Part shown: one piece after another, positions 8,713 through 19,159 of the stretch | How the letters are laid out: every line of letters begins with the position of its first letter | Numbering within the stretch: position 1 is the stretch's first letter | NCBI GenBank assembly: GCA_963757395.1 | Contig: CAVWRK010000004.1 | Span: 81,405 to 145,404 of the forward strand | Reading direction: 5' to 3' | Length of the DNA stretch: 64,000 nucleotides | DNA from: DATAOG01 sp963757395 | Lineage (GTDB): Bacteria > Pseudomonadota > Alphaproteobacteria > Geminicoccales > Geminicoccaceae | Notes under the pieces: generated by a model | Seen by the model: only the letters and a program-made list of their open reading frames with translations | The model's database searches: none | What the model was told of the DNA's origin: nothing | Position numbers and translations under genes: made by a program

Positions 8713-11241
8713 TTGGTCAGCCTGCCGCACGTCCTGTTCATCGTGGCCGGGCTCCTGGTCGTGATCGGGCTGCTGCAGCCGCTCGCCGCCCGGCTCAACC
8801 TCTCGCATACCGTGCTGCTTGCCGTGGTCGGGGTCGTCATCGGCATCGGCGCGGGCTTCCTGCTGCGGACGACGCTGACCAACGCCTTCAACGAGATCGC
8901 GTCCCTGATCCTGGACTTCCCGATCACCTCGAGCGGCTTTTTGTTCGTGTTTTTGCCGGTCCTGCTGTTCGAGGCTGCGCTCACCATCGACGTCCGGCGC
9001 CTGGTCGAGGACGCGGCCCCGGTCTTGGTGCTGGCCGTGATCGCGGTGCTCGCGACCACCGCCGCGGTCGGGCTCGCGCTCTGGCCGCTGGCCCCGGTGC
9101 CGCTGGTCGCCTGCCTGCTGCTGGCGGCGATCATCGCGACCACCGATCCGGCCGCGGTGGTCGCGATCTTCCGCGACCTCGGCGCGCCCGCGCGCCTGAC
9201 CCGGCTGGTCGAGGGCGAGAGCCTGCTCAACGACGCGACCGCGATCGCGATCTTCACGGTCCTGCTCGATCTGCTGATGACCGGCCAGAAGGCCGAGCTC
9301 GGCGAGGCGACGCTGGTCTTCCTCAAATCCTTCCTCGGCGGCGCTCTGGTCGGCCTGATCGGCGGCCGCGCGCTGATGGCCGTGGTGCCGTGGCTGCGCG
9401 ATTCGCGGCTCGCCGAGATGACCCTGACGCTGGCGCTCCCCTACCTCGTGTACACGCTCTGCGAGCGCCAGTTCGACGTCTCGGGGGTGACCGGGGTCGT
9501 GGTTGCCGGCCTCGTGGTCAACGCCCAGGGGCGCCGGCGTCTGGCGCCGGAGAACCGGGCCTTCCTGCACGACGTCTGGCAGCAGCTGTCGTTCTGGGCC
9601 GGCTCGCTGGTGTTCGTGCTGGCCTCGATGCTGGTGCCGCGCCTGATGATCGGCATCAACGGCTACGACGTGCTGCTGATCGCGATCGTCGCGCTGGCAG
9701 CGCTCGGCGCCCGCGCGGTCGTGCTGTTCGGCCTGCTGCCGCTGCTCAGCGCCACCCATCTCGCCCAGCGGGTCAGCCACCGCTACAAGTTCGTGATCAT
9801 GTGGGGCGCGATGCGCGGCGCCGTGACCCTGGCGCTGGCGCTCGGGGTCACCGAGAACCGCCTGATCGATCCCGAGATCCAGCGCTTCGTCGCGATCCTC
9901 GCGACCGGCTTCGTGCTGGTCACGCTCCTGGTCAACGGCACCACGCTGCGCCCGGTCATGCGCCTCTTGAAGCTCGACCGGCTGTCGCCGATCGACCAGG
10001 CGCTGCGCGATCAGGTCCTGGCGCTGGCGCTCACCGGGGTGCGCGACGAGATCGGCGCCACCGCCGCCGGCTATCGGATCGGACCGGTGCCGACCGGCGA
10101 CGTGCTCGGCCCCTATCAGGAGCGGATCGCCGAGGCCACCGGCCACAATACCTTCGATGCCGAGATCGCCGACCGCGACCGGATCACGCTCGGCCTGTTC
10201 GCGCTCGCCAACCAGGAGCGGGAGCTGATCCTGGAGCATTTCCGGCAGCGCTCGGTGTCGCGCCAGATCCTCGAGCGCCTGCTGGCCGACGCCGAGGCGA
10301 TCATCGACGGCGCGCGCGCCGACGGCCGGCTCGGCTATGTCCGCGCCGCCCGCCGTCAGCTGGCGTTCGGCTGGGGCTTCCGGCTCGCCCACCAGCTGCA
10401 CCGCCGCGCCGGGTTCGACCGACCCCTGGTCGCGCGCCTCGCCGATCGCTTCGAGCTGCTCCTGGTCAGCCGGATGGTGCTCGAGGAGCTGGCCCGCTTC
10501 GTCGCCAGCAAGATGACGCTGGTGCTCGGGCAGCGGGTCAGCGAGCTGCTCGGCGAGATCATCGGCCAGCGCCTCGCCGCGACCATGACGGCGCTGGACG
10601 CGCTGCGCCTGCAGTATCCGGCCTATGCCGACGCGTTGGAGCGGCGCTTTCTCCGCCAGTCGGCGCTGCGGATGGAGGCGGCCCAGTATCGGACGCTGTA
10701 CGCCGAGGGCCTGATCGGCCAGGAGCTGTACAACGATCTCCTGCGCGAGGTGCAGGCGCGCGCGGCGGCCGCCGCCAGCCGGCCGCGCCTCGACCTCGGC
10801 CTCGAGACCCGCGAGCTGGTCGGCGATTTCCCGCTGTTCGCGGGCCTCGATGCGGCCCAGCGGGACAAGATCAGCGCGCTGCTCAAGCCGCGCTTCGCGG
10901 TCCCGGGCGAGCGCCTGATCCGGCGCGGCGAGCGCGGCACGGCGATGTATTTCATCTCCTCCGGGGCGGTCGAGGTCGGGGTCGGCGGCCAGAAGATCCA
11001 GCTCGGCCGCGGCGACTTCTTCGGCGAGATGGCGTTGCTGCGCGGCCGCGAGCGCCGGGCCGACGTGACCGCGCTCGGCTATTGCCAGCTGCTGGTCCTC
11101 GACGACAGCGATTTTCGCACTCTGCTGGCGACCGACGGCTCGGTTCACCAGCGCATCAACCAGGTCGCCGCCGATCGTCTCCAGATGAACCGGGCCGGTG
11201 TTGCCGTGAACGCGGAGCCGACGCGGGTGCGGCGGGATTGA
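8713..11241 (+). CDS. CPA1-type Na+/H+ antiporter with C-terminal cyclic-nucleotide-binding domain
   Basis: An 842-residue fusion. Residues about 1-420 form a sodium/proton exchanger domain with about 12 membrane helices, including the conserved ATTDPAAVVAIF and EGESLLNDATAIAIF segments, which contain the acidic residues of the ion-binding site. A long helical cytosolic region follows. The last about 130 residues form a cyclic-nucleotide-binding domain with the phosphate-binding cassette FFGEMALLRGRERRADVTA. The layout recalls plant SOS1 and sperm NHE exchangers, suggesting gating by cAMP/cGMP or another nucleotide. Translation is placed at a TTG at 8713 preceded by a GGAGG-like site; no ATG fits as well. 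Confidence 0.85.
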   Translation: MVSLPHVLFIVAGLLVVIGLLQPLAARLNLSHTVLLAVVGVVIGIGAGFLLRTTLTNAFNEIASLILDFPITSSGFLFVFLPVLLFEAALTIDVRRLVEDAAPVLVLAVIAVLATTAAVGLALWPLAPVPLVACLLLAAIIATTDPAAVVAIFRDLGAPARLTRLVEGESLLNDATAIAIFTVLLDLLMTGQKAELGEATLVFLKSFLGGALVGLIGGRALMAVVPWLRDSRLAEMTLTLALPYLVYTLCERQFDVSGVTGVVVAGLVVNAQGRRRLAPENRAFLHDVWQQLSFWAGSLVFVLASMLVPRLMIGINGYDVLLIAIVALAALGARAVVLFGLLPLLSATHLAQRVSHRYKFVIMWGAMRGAVTLALALGVTENRLIDPEIQRFVAILATGFVLVTLLVNGTTLRPVMRLLKLDRLSPIDQALRDQVLALALTGVRDEIGATAAGYRIGPVPTGDVLGPYQERIAEATGHNTFDAEIADRDRITLGLFALANQERELILEHFRQRSVSRQILERLLADAEAIIDGARADGRLGYVRAARRQLAFGWGFRLAHQLHRRAGFDRPLVARLADRFELLLVSRMVLEELARFVASKMTLVLGQRVSELLGEIIGQRLAATMTALDALRLQYPAYADALERRFLRQSALRMEAAQYRTLYAEGLIGQELYNDLLREVQARAAAAASRPRLDLGLETRELVGDFPLFAGLDAAQRDKISALLKPRFAVPGERLIRRGERGTAMYFISSGAVEVGVGGQKIQLGRGDFFGEMALLRGRERRADVTALGYCQLLVLDDSDFRTLLATDGSVHQRINQVAADRLQMNRAGVAVNAEPTRVRRD

Positions 11242-11332
11242 GCCCGCGACGGCCGATGGTTTTCCGGGTTGGCTGCGCATCGGGAGACACTGCCGCAAGC
11301 GCGCGCTCGAGGAAAGGATCGCAGAGGTCGAC

Positions 11333-12022
11333 CTACGCGCTCTCGAGCCCCAAGGCCTGGAGCGCAGGCGACATGTGGGCGGGCGGCGGCGCGCTCGCGC
11401 CGATCGGCGGCCGTCTCGGGTAGAGCGGCAGGGCGATGCTGCGGGCGTGGAGGTGGAGCGGCGGCGGGTCGGGATGGTCAGGGCGGCCGTAGATCCGATC
11501 GCCCAGGATCGGGCAGCCGAGGGCGGCGAGGTGGACCCGCAGCTGATGGGTGCGCCCGGTCCGCGGCCGGAGCTCGAGCCAGGAGCGCTCGCCCGCGCGG
11601 CCAAGCACCCGATAGTCGGTGATCGCGGGTTGGCCCGCCGGGTCGACGGTCATCCACCAGCTGCGCGGATCCTCGGAGCGGCGGCGCAGCGGCAGCTCGA
11701 TCCGGCCCTCGTCGTCCGGCGGGGCGCCAAGCGTGATCGCCCAGTAGGTCTTGTCGACCCGGCCGGTCGCGAACAGGCGGCCGAGGCGCTGCAAAGCCTG
11801 GCGATGGCGGCCGAGCACCAGGCAGCCCGAGGTCTCGCGGTCCAGCCGGTGGGCGAGCGCCGGCGCCTGCGGCAGGCCGAAGCGCAGGCCGCCCAGCAGA
11901 TCCCCGAGATGGGCGCCGCCTTTCGGTCCCCGGTGCACCGGCAGCCCCGCCGGCTTGTCGAGGATCAGCATCAGGCCGTCGCGGTAGAGCAGCCGCGCCA
12001 GCAGGTCCTCGGGGCCGATCAT
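11333..12022 (-). CDS. RluA-family RNA pseudouridine synthase
   Basis: A 229-residue pseudouridine synthase of the RluA/RsuA superfamily. The catalytic Asp lies in the invariant HRLDRETSG motif, and the downstream motifs RPRTGRTHQLRVHL and LGDRIYG are present. It lacks an N-terminal S4 domain, as in short RluA-type tRNA or rRNA enzymes; the modified position cannot be predicted. The start at MIGPEDLLARLL is preferred, since a further upstream ATG would add 32 residues unlike the family and run toward the divergent oxidoreductase. Confidence 0.85.
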   Translation of the reverse strand: MIGPEDLLARLLYRDGLMLILDKPAGLPVHRGPKGGAHLGDLLGGLRFGLPQAPALAHRLDRETSGCLVLGRHRQALQRLGRLFATGRVDKTYWAITLGAPPDDEGRIELPLRRRSEDPRSWWMTVDPAGQPAITDYRVLGRAGERSWLELRPRTGRTHQLRVHLAALGCPILGDRIYGRPDHPDPPPLHLHARSIALPLYPRRPPIGASAPPPAHMSPALQALGLESA

Positions 12023-12108
12023 CGCGGGTTCGGGTCCAGTGTGTTGGCGCTCGACATGCGCCGTGCGCAGCGGCAAGAACCCGACTGACGCCAGAGTGAC
12101 GAAAAAAC

Positions 12109-13390
12109 TTGCCGCCATCCGGCCATCCCGCTTCCTACTACGTCGCGAGCGCCAACGCGATGCCTGCCCATCCGAGGCTCGAGGGCAGCCTCCGGGCCGA
12201 TGTCCTGATCATCGGCGGCGGCTACACCGGCCTCTCGGCGCTGCTGCATCTGGCCGAGCGTGGCTACGACGCGGTGCTGCTGGAGGCGGCGCGGGTCGGT
12301 GCCGGCGCCTCGGGCCGCAATGGCGGCCAGCTGAGCTCCGGCCAGCGGGTGGATCAGAGCGGCGCTCGAGCGGCTGGTCGGCGACGAGCGGGCGCAGGCG
12401 CTCTGGCGGCTCGCCGAGGACGCCAAGGCGCTGGTCAAGGAGCGGATCGCCCGCCATGCGATCGCCTGCGATCTCAAGCCCGGCATCCTCGATGCCGCCC
12501 ACAAGCCCGCGGACGCGTTGGCGCTGGAGCGGGAGGCGGAGCATCTCCGAACCCGCTATGGCTACCCGCACGTCCGCTACGTGGCCCGCGCCGAGATGGC
12601 CGAGATGCTGGGCACGACGCGCTATTTCGGCGGCCTGCTCGACAGCGACGGCGGCCATCTGCATCCTTTGAACTACGCGCTTGGCCTCGCGCGGGCGGCG
12701 CTTGCGGCGGGCGGCCGGATCTTCGAGCACAGCCGGGTGGTCCGGATCGCCGAGCGGCCGGAGCCGATCGCTGCCACCGCCGAGGGCGAGGTCCGGGCGC
12801 GTCATCTGGTGCTCGCTATGAACGGCCATCTGGGCCGTCTCGTGCCGCGGCTCGCCGGCCGGATCATGCCGATCAACAACTTCATGCTCGCGACCGCGCC
12901 CCTCGGCGAGGCGGGCGCCCGTGCCTTGATCCGGGACGACGTCGCGGTCGCCGACACCAAGCACGTGATCGACTATTTCCGGCTTTCGGCCGACCATCGG
13001 CTGCTGTTCGGCGGCGGCGAGACGTACACGCGCCGCTTCCCGGCCGACCTCAAGAGCTTCGTCCGGCGCTACATGCTCCGGGTGTTCCCGCAACTGGCAG
13101 AAACACCGATCGACTACGCCTGGGGCGGGACGCTCGCGATCACCCGCACCCGGCTGCCGCAGTTCGCCCGTCTGGCGCCCGACGTGTTCGTCGCCCACGG
13201 CTATTCCGGCCAGGGGGTGGCGCTCGCGACGCTTGCCGGTCAGCTGATCGCCGAGGCGGTCTGTGGCACCGCCGAGCGCTTCGACGTGATGGCCGCGCTG
13301 CCCGTGCCACGCTTCCCGGGCGGCACGCTCCTCCGCTTCCCGGCGCTGGTCCTCGGCATGCTCTACTACAGCCTGCGCGACCGCCTCTGA
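12109..13390 (+). pseudogene. FAD-dependent amine oxidoreductase (PuuB-like), one frameshift
   Basis: A DAO-family flavoprotein resembling gamma-glutamylputrescine oxidase. It begins with a short N-terminal segment (SYYVASAN) before the FAD-binding LIIGGGYTGLSA, then ASGRNGGQLSSGQRVDQ, and further on LLDSDGGHLHPL, a second FAD contact region APDVFVAHGYSGQGVALA and a C-terminal segment. An extra base at about 12358 shifts the frame just after RVDQ; the second frame resumes AALERLVGDERAQALWRL and runs to the stop at 13390. Start is a TTG at 12109. Without the indel the length (about 426 residues) is normal. Glutamine synthetase-like PuuA partners are not in the window. Confidence 0.75.
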
Positions 13391-13397
13391 GCCGCCG

Positions 13398-13871
13398 TCA
13401 TCCGCCGCCTTCGCCCTCGCCCAGGACCTCGGCCAGCGTGAACGGCGGCTGGTCGGGGAAGCTGCCGACGGAGTCGCGTCTCGTCGCGCGGCCTGGGCAA
13501 CTGCTCTCGGATAGTTCTTGGCCATCTGCCCCGGCAAGGTCCGGCGCAGGCTCGGGCTCTGGTCGAGGATGTCGACGATCTGCTCACGGCCGTTCGTGAT
13601 CGAATCCTCCCAACTCCGGGTCGCCCGCTCGGGCTGATACCGCTGCTTGAGCAGATGCGTCATGACGCGTTTGAGCTGCGACGCCGAGCGCCCGCTCGTC
13701 GCGCTTGGTCAAGCCCTCGAGCTCCTCGACGAGGTTCTCGACATCGAGCCCTTCGGGGTCCCCCGCTCGGATCGCCGCCACCTGCGCTTCGACCCAGAGG
13801 GCAAAGTCCCGGTCGTACAGCGAGGGCCCCGCGGGTATCGTCGCCTCATTGGCCAGGGCTCGGCTTCGCAT
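13398..13871 (-). pseudogene. DUF29 family protein, two frameshifts
   Basis: DUF29 proteins are small helical proteins of unknown function, frequent in cyanobacteria and alphaproteobacteria and often near toxin-antitoxin genes. The N-terminal part shows SLYDRDFALWVEAQ and GLDVENLVEELEGLTKRDER. The middle, in a second frame, reads THLLKQRYQPERATRSWEDS and SPSLRRTLPGQMAKNY. The tail, in a third frame, reads VGSFPDQPPFTLAEVLGEGE before a stop at 13398. The shifts are near 13684 (one extra base) and 13478 (one missing base). All three blocks align with consecutive parts of one domain, so this is a single gene interrupted by indels. Confidence 0.65.
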
Positions 13872-13969
13872 CGCGCCTCTCCCGTCATAGACCCAGGGCT
13901 TCACGTAACGCCCGTTCGCGAACGCGTGGCTTCATCTCCAGTGTCATCACATTCCCGGGGTCGTTCTGG

Positions 13970-15029
13970 TCACGCTCTGTTTTCGGCCCCTTGTTTCGCA
14001 AGCCAACCCTTCTTTGAGAGCATCTCTAAGGCCAGCTTGATTTGCCGTGTGCAGAACCGTCGTTTCCGATCACTCCAAGCGTAGGTCTGATCGATAACTT
14101 CGTCTGCGGAGCTGGCGCCACTGCGCGTCGCCACCCAGTGGACTGTCGAGAGAAGCTCCAAACCGAAGGGAGTTTCGAATCCCTGGACTAGAGCGGCGAC
14201 CCGCTCGAACCGCAGGCGCGTTTCCGGGTTCCCTTCGAGGAAGGAGTTCGCGTCTGACACCGCTCCCGGGACGATCTCAAGCTGCTTGTCTGGAGCATCG
14301 CCGCCATCAGCGTACCCAGAAATGAAATGGCCTTCAACGGCCCGGAGCACATGACGCAGGTTCTCGGCATAGGGGCCATAGATCGCCTCCGTATACCGCA
14401 GATTCAGCGGCTCGCCCGCTTCCTGCATGAAGTACATGAGCTTATGGACCTCCAGCAGCGTCACGAAGGGGTCCATGAGCCCGCCGAGGTAGCGATTGAT
14501 CAGTCCGACGAGGGCCGCCCTACCGGGCGTCATCTTCGGCACCTCGCGCGACTTCGCCATCTCCTGCAAATCCGGCGCTCCGCTGGGCTCAAAGACGACT
14601 ATCGCGACATCGCTTAAGTCCCGCAATGCCTGCTCAATTCGGAGGCGCACGTCGGGCCAGTTAAGGCCTCCCAGTCCGCTCCCAAGCGGCGGGATAGCGA
14701 GGGTGCGGATGACGGGACCGGATCTCGTGGACTAGTGCCTCTAATCCTGCCTCGATATCTTCGATACGGCTCTTACCGCGCCAATGACGCTTAGTCGGGA
14801 AATTGATGATCAAGCGGGGATTGGTCAGCTGGTCGGTCTCGAAGACGAACATGTGGCCTGGCTGCACCTCCCCGCGTCGGCAAGCGGCCTCGTAGGCCTT
14901 GAAATTGTCAGGAAACGCGTTCTTGAACTGAAGCGCGATGCCTCGCCCCATGATGCCGACACAGTTGACCGTGTTGACGAGGGCTTCGACGTCTTCCGCA
15001 ATGATGTCCCCAGTTTTGTATTGGATCAT
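13970..15029 (-). pseudogene. darG: DarG-like macrodomain antitoxin, one frameshift
   Basis: DarG reverses ADP-ribosylation of DNA by its partner DarT. The N-terminal macrodomain begins MIQYKTGDIIAEDVEALVN, has NTVNCVGIMGRGIALQF and continues INFPTKRHWRGKS. After an extra base in a CCC run near 14715 the second frame resumes IRTLAIPPLGSGLGGLNW, the typical end of DarG macrodomains. The C-terminal domain (YFMQEAGEPLNLRYTEAIYG and later) runs to the stop at 13970. The start lies 10 bases after the DarT stop. G+C is visibly lower than in the flanking core genes, which fits horizontal acquisition. Confidence 0.8.
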
Positions 15030-15039
15030 TTCCCGCTCC

Positions 15040-15682
15040 TCAGTAGTACCAGGATCGTAGGATTTCGACCTTCGGTCGATGAGCGGTCCGTTCAGGGCCT
15101 GCAGGACCGTTGGTAGACGTTCTGCGACCTTACGCCGATCAGCGAGACGAGGCTCCACGGGAAGGAGCTCGTGCACCAGGAACTCGGCCTGCTTGCCTTC
15201 CTTGAGATCCGGTGGGCCCAATCCCGAGCCCCTACGGCCTGCCAGTTGATCTCGTGAAGATCGGTCAGGCTCGCTCTGAAATGAGCATACTGGGCCCCGG
15301 CATTGGATAGTGTGAAGGTCCACCTCCGCCCAGTCCCGTTTGCCCAAGCAACCGCAGCGTGCAGATCCGCTTCCAAGTGCACGATAGGCTCCTGGCCGCC
15401 CCGGTAGGCCAACTCCTCATGATTGGCACGATGTATCACGTAGAGCATGACGGATCGAGAACAAAAGTAGAACGGCACGAAATCCGCGACGCAGCATCCG
15501 GGATGGCAGTCCACGGGAAGGGTCAACCGACGTTGCTTGATGCTCCCCATCCCAATCACCGTTCCCGGCGCCGCCCGCCGGTTGATCTCAGCGTCACACC
15601 AGAGGCAGCCGTCGGCAATGATCGACGTTAGGCGGTCCACATGCACTATGTGATAGATCTTCGGCTGAGCAGGCGGCGGCAT
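15040..15682 (-). pseudogene. darT: DarT-like DNA ADP-ribosyltransferase toxin, two frameshifts
   Basis: DarT (DUF4433) ADP-ribosylates thymidine in single-stranded DNA and can act as a toxin and anti-phage effector. The N-terminus PKIYHIVHVDRLTSIIADG and the core IGMGSIKQRRLTLPVDCHPG, VPFYFCSRSVMLYVIH and LHEINWQAVGARDW match the family. A missing G near 15216 moves the frame to DLKEGKQAEFLVHELLPVE. A further one-base shift near 15075 leads into VEILRSWYY followed by stop, and the WYY end is characteristic of DarT. Total length (about 214 residues) is normal once shifts are allowed for. Two independent shifts in a toxin could be inactivating mutations. Confidence 0.8.
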
Positions 15683-15719
15683 GAAGGATCGCTCGTGCGG
15701 TGTAGGCGCGGACTAGCGC

Positions 15720-18492
15720 CTACTCCGCCGCCTGGGGCGCCGCCCCCGCCTTCTCGACGCGGGCGGCGCAGAACTTGTATTCCGGGATTTTGCCGAACGG
15801 GTCGAGCTGGGGGTTGGTCAGGATGTTGGCGGCCGCCTCGACGTAGCAAAATGGGATAAAGACCATGCCTTCCGCGACCGCGCGGTCGGCGCGCGCCATC
15901 AGCTCGATCGCGCCCCGCCGCGTGGTCACCCGGATCGGCTCGCCCGGCGTCACGCCGAGCGTCCGGAGGTCGCGCGGGTGCAGGCTCGCGACCGCCTCGG
16001 GCTCGAGCTGGTCGAGGGTGCTCGCGCGCCGTGTCATGGCGCCCGTGTGCCAGTGCTCGAGCTGACGGCCGGTGGTCAGCACCATCGGATAGTGGGCGTC
16101 GGGCAGCTCGGCCGGCGGCAGCACGTCCGCAGGCGTGAATTTGCCGCGGCCGTCGCCGGTGGGAAAACGGTCGCCGAACACGATGTCGTGGCCCGGCTGA
16201 TCGGGCCCGTCGCACGGATAGGTGACAGAAGATTCGGCGGCGAGGCGGTCCCAGGTGATGTTGGCGAGCGAGGGCATCGCCTGCATCATCTCGGCATAGA
16301 CGTCGCGCGGGTGCTGGTAGTGCCAGTCGAGACCGATCCGGCGCGCAATCTCCTGGACGATCCACCAGTCCTGGCGGGCCTCGCCCGGCAGCGGCAGCGC
16401 CGCGCGGCCCATCTGGACCTGGCGGTTGGTGTTGGTGACCGTGCCCGCCTTCTCGGGCCAGGCGGACGCCGGCAGCACGACGTCGGCGTACATCGCGGTC
16501 TCGGTCAGGAACAGGTCCTGGACCACCAGATGCTCGAGCTTGGCGAGCGCTTCCCGCGCATGCTGGACGTCCGGGTCGGACATCGCCGGGTTCTCGCCCA
16601 TGATGTACATGCCCTTGATCACGTCATCGTGGATCGCGTGCACGATCTCGACCACGGTCAAACCCGGCTCGGGGTCGAGCTTTTTTCCCCACAAGTCCTC
16701 GAAGCGGGCGCGGACCGTGTCCTGGCCGACCCGGCCGTAGTCGGGAAACATCATCGGGATCAGGCCGGCATCCGAGGCCCCTTGGACATTGTTCTGGCCG
16801 CGCAGCGGGTGCAGGCCGGTGCCCGGCCGGCCGACCTGGCCGCACATCAAAACCAGGGAAATCAGGCAGCGGGCGTTGTCGGTGCCGTGCACGTGCTGGG
16901 AGATCCCCATGCCCCAGAACACGATCGCCCGCTGGGCCGTGGCGAAGGCTCGCGCGACCGTGCGCAGGGTGCCGGCGTCGATGCCGCAGACCGCGGCCAT
17001 CGCCTCGGGCCGGAACTCGCGCAGATGCGCCTTCAGCTGCTCGAAGCCCTCGGTGTGCGCCTGGATGTACTGGCGGTCGTAGAGGCCCTCCTCGACGATC
17101 ACATGCATCAGCGCGTTCAGCATCGCGACGTCGGTGCCGGGCTTGAACTGCAGCATGTGGGTCGCATGGCGCTTCAGCGCCTGGCCGCGCGGGTCCATGA
17201 CCACCAGCGTCTTGCCGCGCTTGGCCGCCTGCTTGAAGAAGGTCGCCGCGACCGGGTGGTTCTCGGTCGGGTTGGCGCCGATCACGACGATCACGTCGGC
17301 ATCGAGCGCCGCGGTGAAGGGCGCGGTCACCGCGCCGGAGCCGATGTTTTCCAGCAGTGCGGCGACCGAGCTCGCGTGGCAAAGGCGCGTGCAGTGGTCG
17401 ACGTTGTTGGTGCCGAAGCCGGCCCGGACCAGCTTCTGGACGAGGTACGCCTCCTCGTTCGAGCCCTTGGCCGAGCCGAAGCCGGCCAGCGCCTGGGAGC
17501 CGTCGCGGTCCCGGATCGCGCGCAGCCCCTTGGCGGCGACGTCGAGGGCCTCCTCCCAGCTCGCCTCGCGGAAATGCGTCCAGGGGTTGGCGGGATCGAG
17601 GTCGGGGTCGGGGCCCTTGGCGGCGCCCGCCTTGCGGATCATCGGCCGCATCAGGCGGTGCGGGTGGGTCACGTAGTCGAAGCCGAAGCGGCCCTTGACG
17701 CACAGCCGGTTCTCGTTCGCCGGGCCGTTGCGGCCGGTGACGTAGCGGATCTGGTCGTCCTTGACGTGGTAGGTGATCTGGCAGCCGACCCCGCAGTAGG
17801 GGCAGACGCTCTCGACCTCGCGGTCGACCTCGGGGTGGCCCTTGCCCGCGGCATCGACGATCGCGGCCGGCATCAGGGCACCGGTCGGGCAGGCCTGGAC
17901 GCACTCGCCGCAGGCGACGCAGGTCGAAATCGCCCATCGGGTCGTCCTGGTCGAACACGATCTTGGCATGCGCGTTCCGATAGGCCATGCCGATCACGTC
18001 GTTGACCTGGACCTCGCGGCAGGCGCGCACGCACAAGTTGCAATGGATGCAGGCGTCCAGATTGACCGCCATCGCCGGATGGCTCAAGTCGGCGACTTGA
18101 GGCCGACGTTCAGGAAACCGGCTTTCCCGAACGTCCATCCGGTCGGCCCATTGCCAGAACCGCGAATCGGGATGATGGGCGACCTCGCGCTCGGGCTGAT
18201 CCGCGAGCAGCAGCTCGATGACCATTTTCCGCGCGGTTTTGGCGCGCTCCGACGCCGTGACGACCTTCATGCCGGCCGCGGGCTTCCTGATGCAGGACGC
18301 CGCCAGCACCCGCTCGCCCTCGATCTCGACCATGCAGGCGCGGCAGTTGCCATCGGCCCGGTAGCCGGGCTCGGGCAGCCAGCAGAGATGCGGGATCAGG
18401 GTACCCGCACGCCTGGCGACCTGCCAGATGGTTTCGCCCGGCGCGGCCTCGACCGGCCGGCCGTCGAGAGTGAACTTGATGGCATCGGTCAT
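15720..18492 (-). pseudogene. fdhA: Formate dehydrogenase alpha subunit (molybdopterin), one frameshift
   Basis: About 920 residues when repaired. The order is a [2Fe-2S] ferredoxin-like domain (GNCRACMVEIEGER), a Cys-rich NuoG-type domain and a first [4Fe-4S] site (CIHCNLCVRAC). A second site (CVACGECVQAC) follows, then the catalytic domain with its own cluster (CPYCGVGC) and the molybdenum-ligating Cys in CTRLCHASSVAAL (cysteine, not selenocysteine). A run TTT instead of TT near 17928 (AAA on the + strand) shifts the frame between the two ferredoxin-type sites; removing one T restores MGDSTCVACGEC. The domain set is that of NAD-linked FdsA, but no fdsB/fdsG diaphorase genes or fdhD are adjacent. 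Confidence 0.85.
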
Positions 18493-18607
18493 GACGGCGA
18501 CCCCAAATCTGCTTGCTTCGCGTTCCTACCGGGACCCGCCCCCGGCGCTCCTTGTGCCTTCCTAGCCTAAGCTAGGGCGACGAGCGATGCTACCAACAGC
18601 AGCGGGC

Positions 18608-18876
18608 TCATTCGAAGAGGTCGGCATGACTTCCTGTACGGACGAGGGTTAGCGTCCGCTCGGCTTCGGCCCAGATCAGAAGCCAGTCCGGCTCGATGTG
18701 ACATTCCCAGAGCCGGTTCCATTGGCCCGACAGCCTGTGCCGTCGGCAGCGAGCCGGCAGCGGCTCGCCTCGAATGAGCAGGTCGACGATCTGCCAGAGC
18801 TTGTCGAGCGTTTTGCGACGTCGCTTGGCCTCCTAAGATCCCGGTCGAACTGCTTGGTCGTCTTGAGCGAGCGCAT
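18608..18876 (-). pseudogene. YafQ/RelE-type mRNA interferase toxin, one frameshift
   Basis: The first frame gives MRSLKTTKQFDRDLRR. After one missing base near 18830 the second frame continues KRRRKTLDKLWQIVDLL, ARCRRHRLSGQWNRLWECHI and EPDWLLIWAEAERTLTLVRT, and ends SHADLFE at 18608. This is the complete YafQ pattern, including the C-terminal histidine and the LVRTGSH motif. The start codon overlaps the antitoxin stop by one base (TGATG), the usual coupling in such operons. As written the toxin is truncated, either by an assembly indel or by inactivation. Confidence 0.7.
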
Positions 18877-19133
18877 CAAGCATGTGCAGCCTTGAGCTTA
18901 TCGAGGTCGGACCACTCCGTCAGGTCCTTGTCCTCGAGGGCGTCGCATATGGCGGCACGGGTCGTCTCATTGGGGAGCTTGATCTCGAACGGAAGCCCAC
19001 GCCTGAGCGCCACCTGGCGATAGAACAGGGTGACCGCTTCGCTGGCACTGAGGCCTAGCGCCTTGAGCACCTCCTCCGCCTCGCGCTTCAGCTCGGGCTC
19101 GACGCGGGCCCGGATCGTCTCGGACTTGGCCAT
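18876..19133 (-). CDS. RelB/DinJ family antitoxin
   Basis: An 85-residue ribbon-helix-helix antitoxin. It begins AKSETIRARVEPELKREAEE and contains GLSASEAVTLFYRQVALRRG, the canonical RelB/DinJ DNA-binding pattern; the acidic tail (EDKDLTEWSDLDKLKAAHA) is the toxin-binding part. It precedes a YafQ-type toxin with a one-base overlap. Antitoxins of this family repress their own operon, and a perfect palindrome lies 27 bases upstream. Confidence 0.88.
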   Translation of the reverse strand: MAKSETIRARVEPELKREAEEVLKALGLSASEAVTLFYRQVALRRGLPFEIKLPNETTRAAICDALEDKDLTEWSDLDKLKAAHA

Positions 19134-19159
19134 CGCAGATCCTCGGGTGATGCTTGTAC

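Noticed and set aside
8623..11604. A leftward open frame of 993 codons antisense to the antiporter
   Set aside because: Gln/Asp/Arg-rich composition typical of the complementary frame of GC-rich coding DNA; the antiporter-CNBD on the other strand is unambiguous.
15978..18005. A rightward open frame of 675 codons over the formate dehydrogenase gene
   Set aside because: No recognisable domain and it mirrors the molybdoenzyme on the opposite strand.
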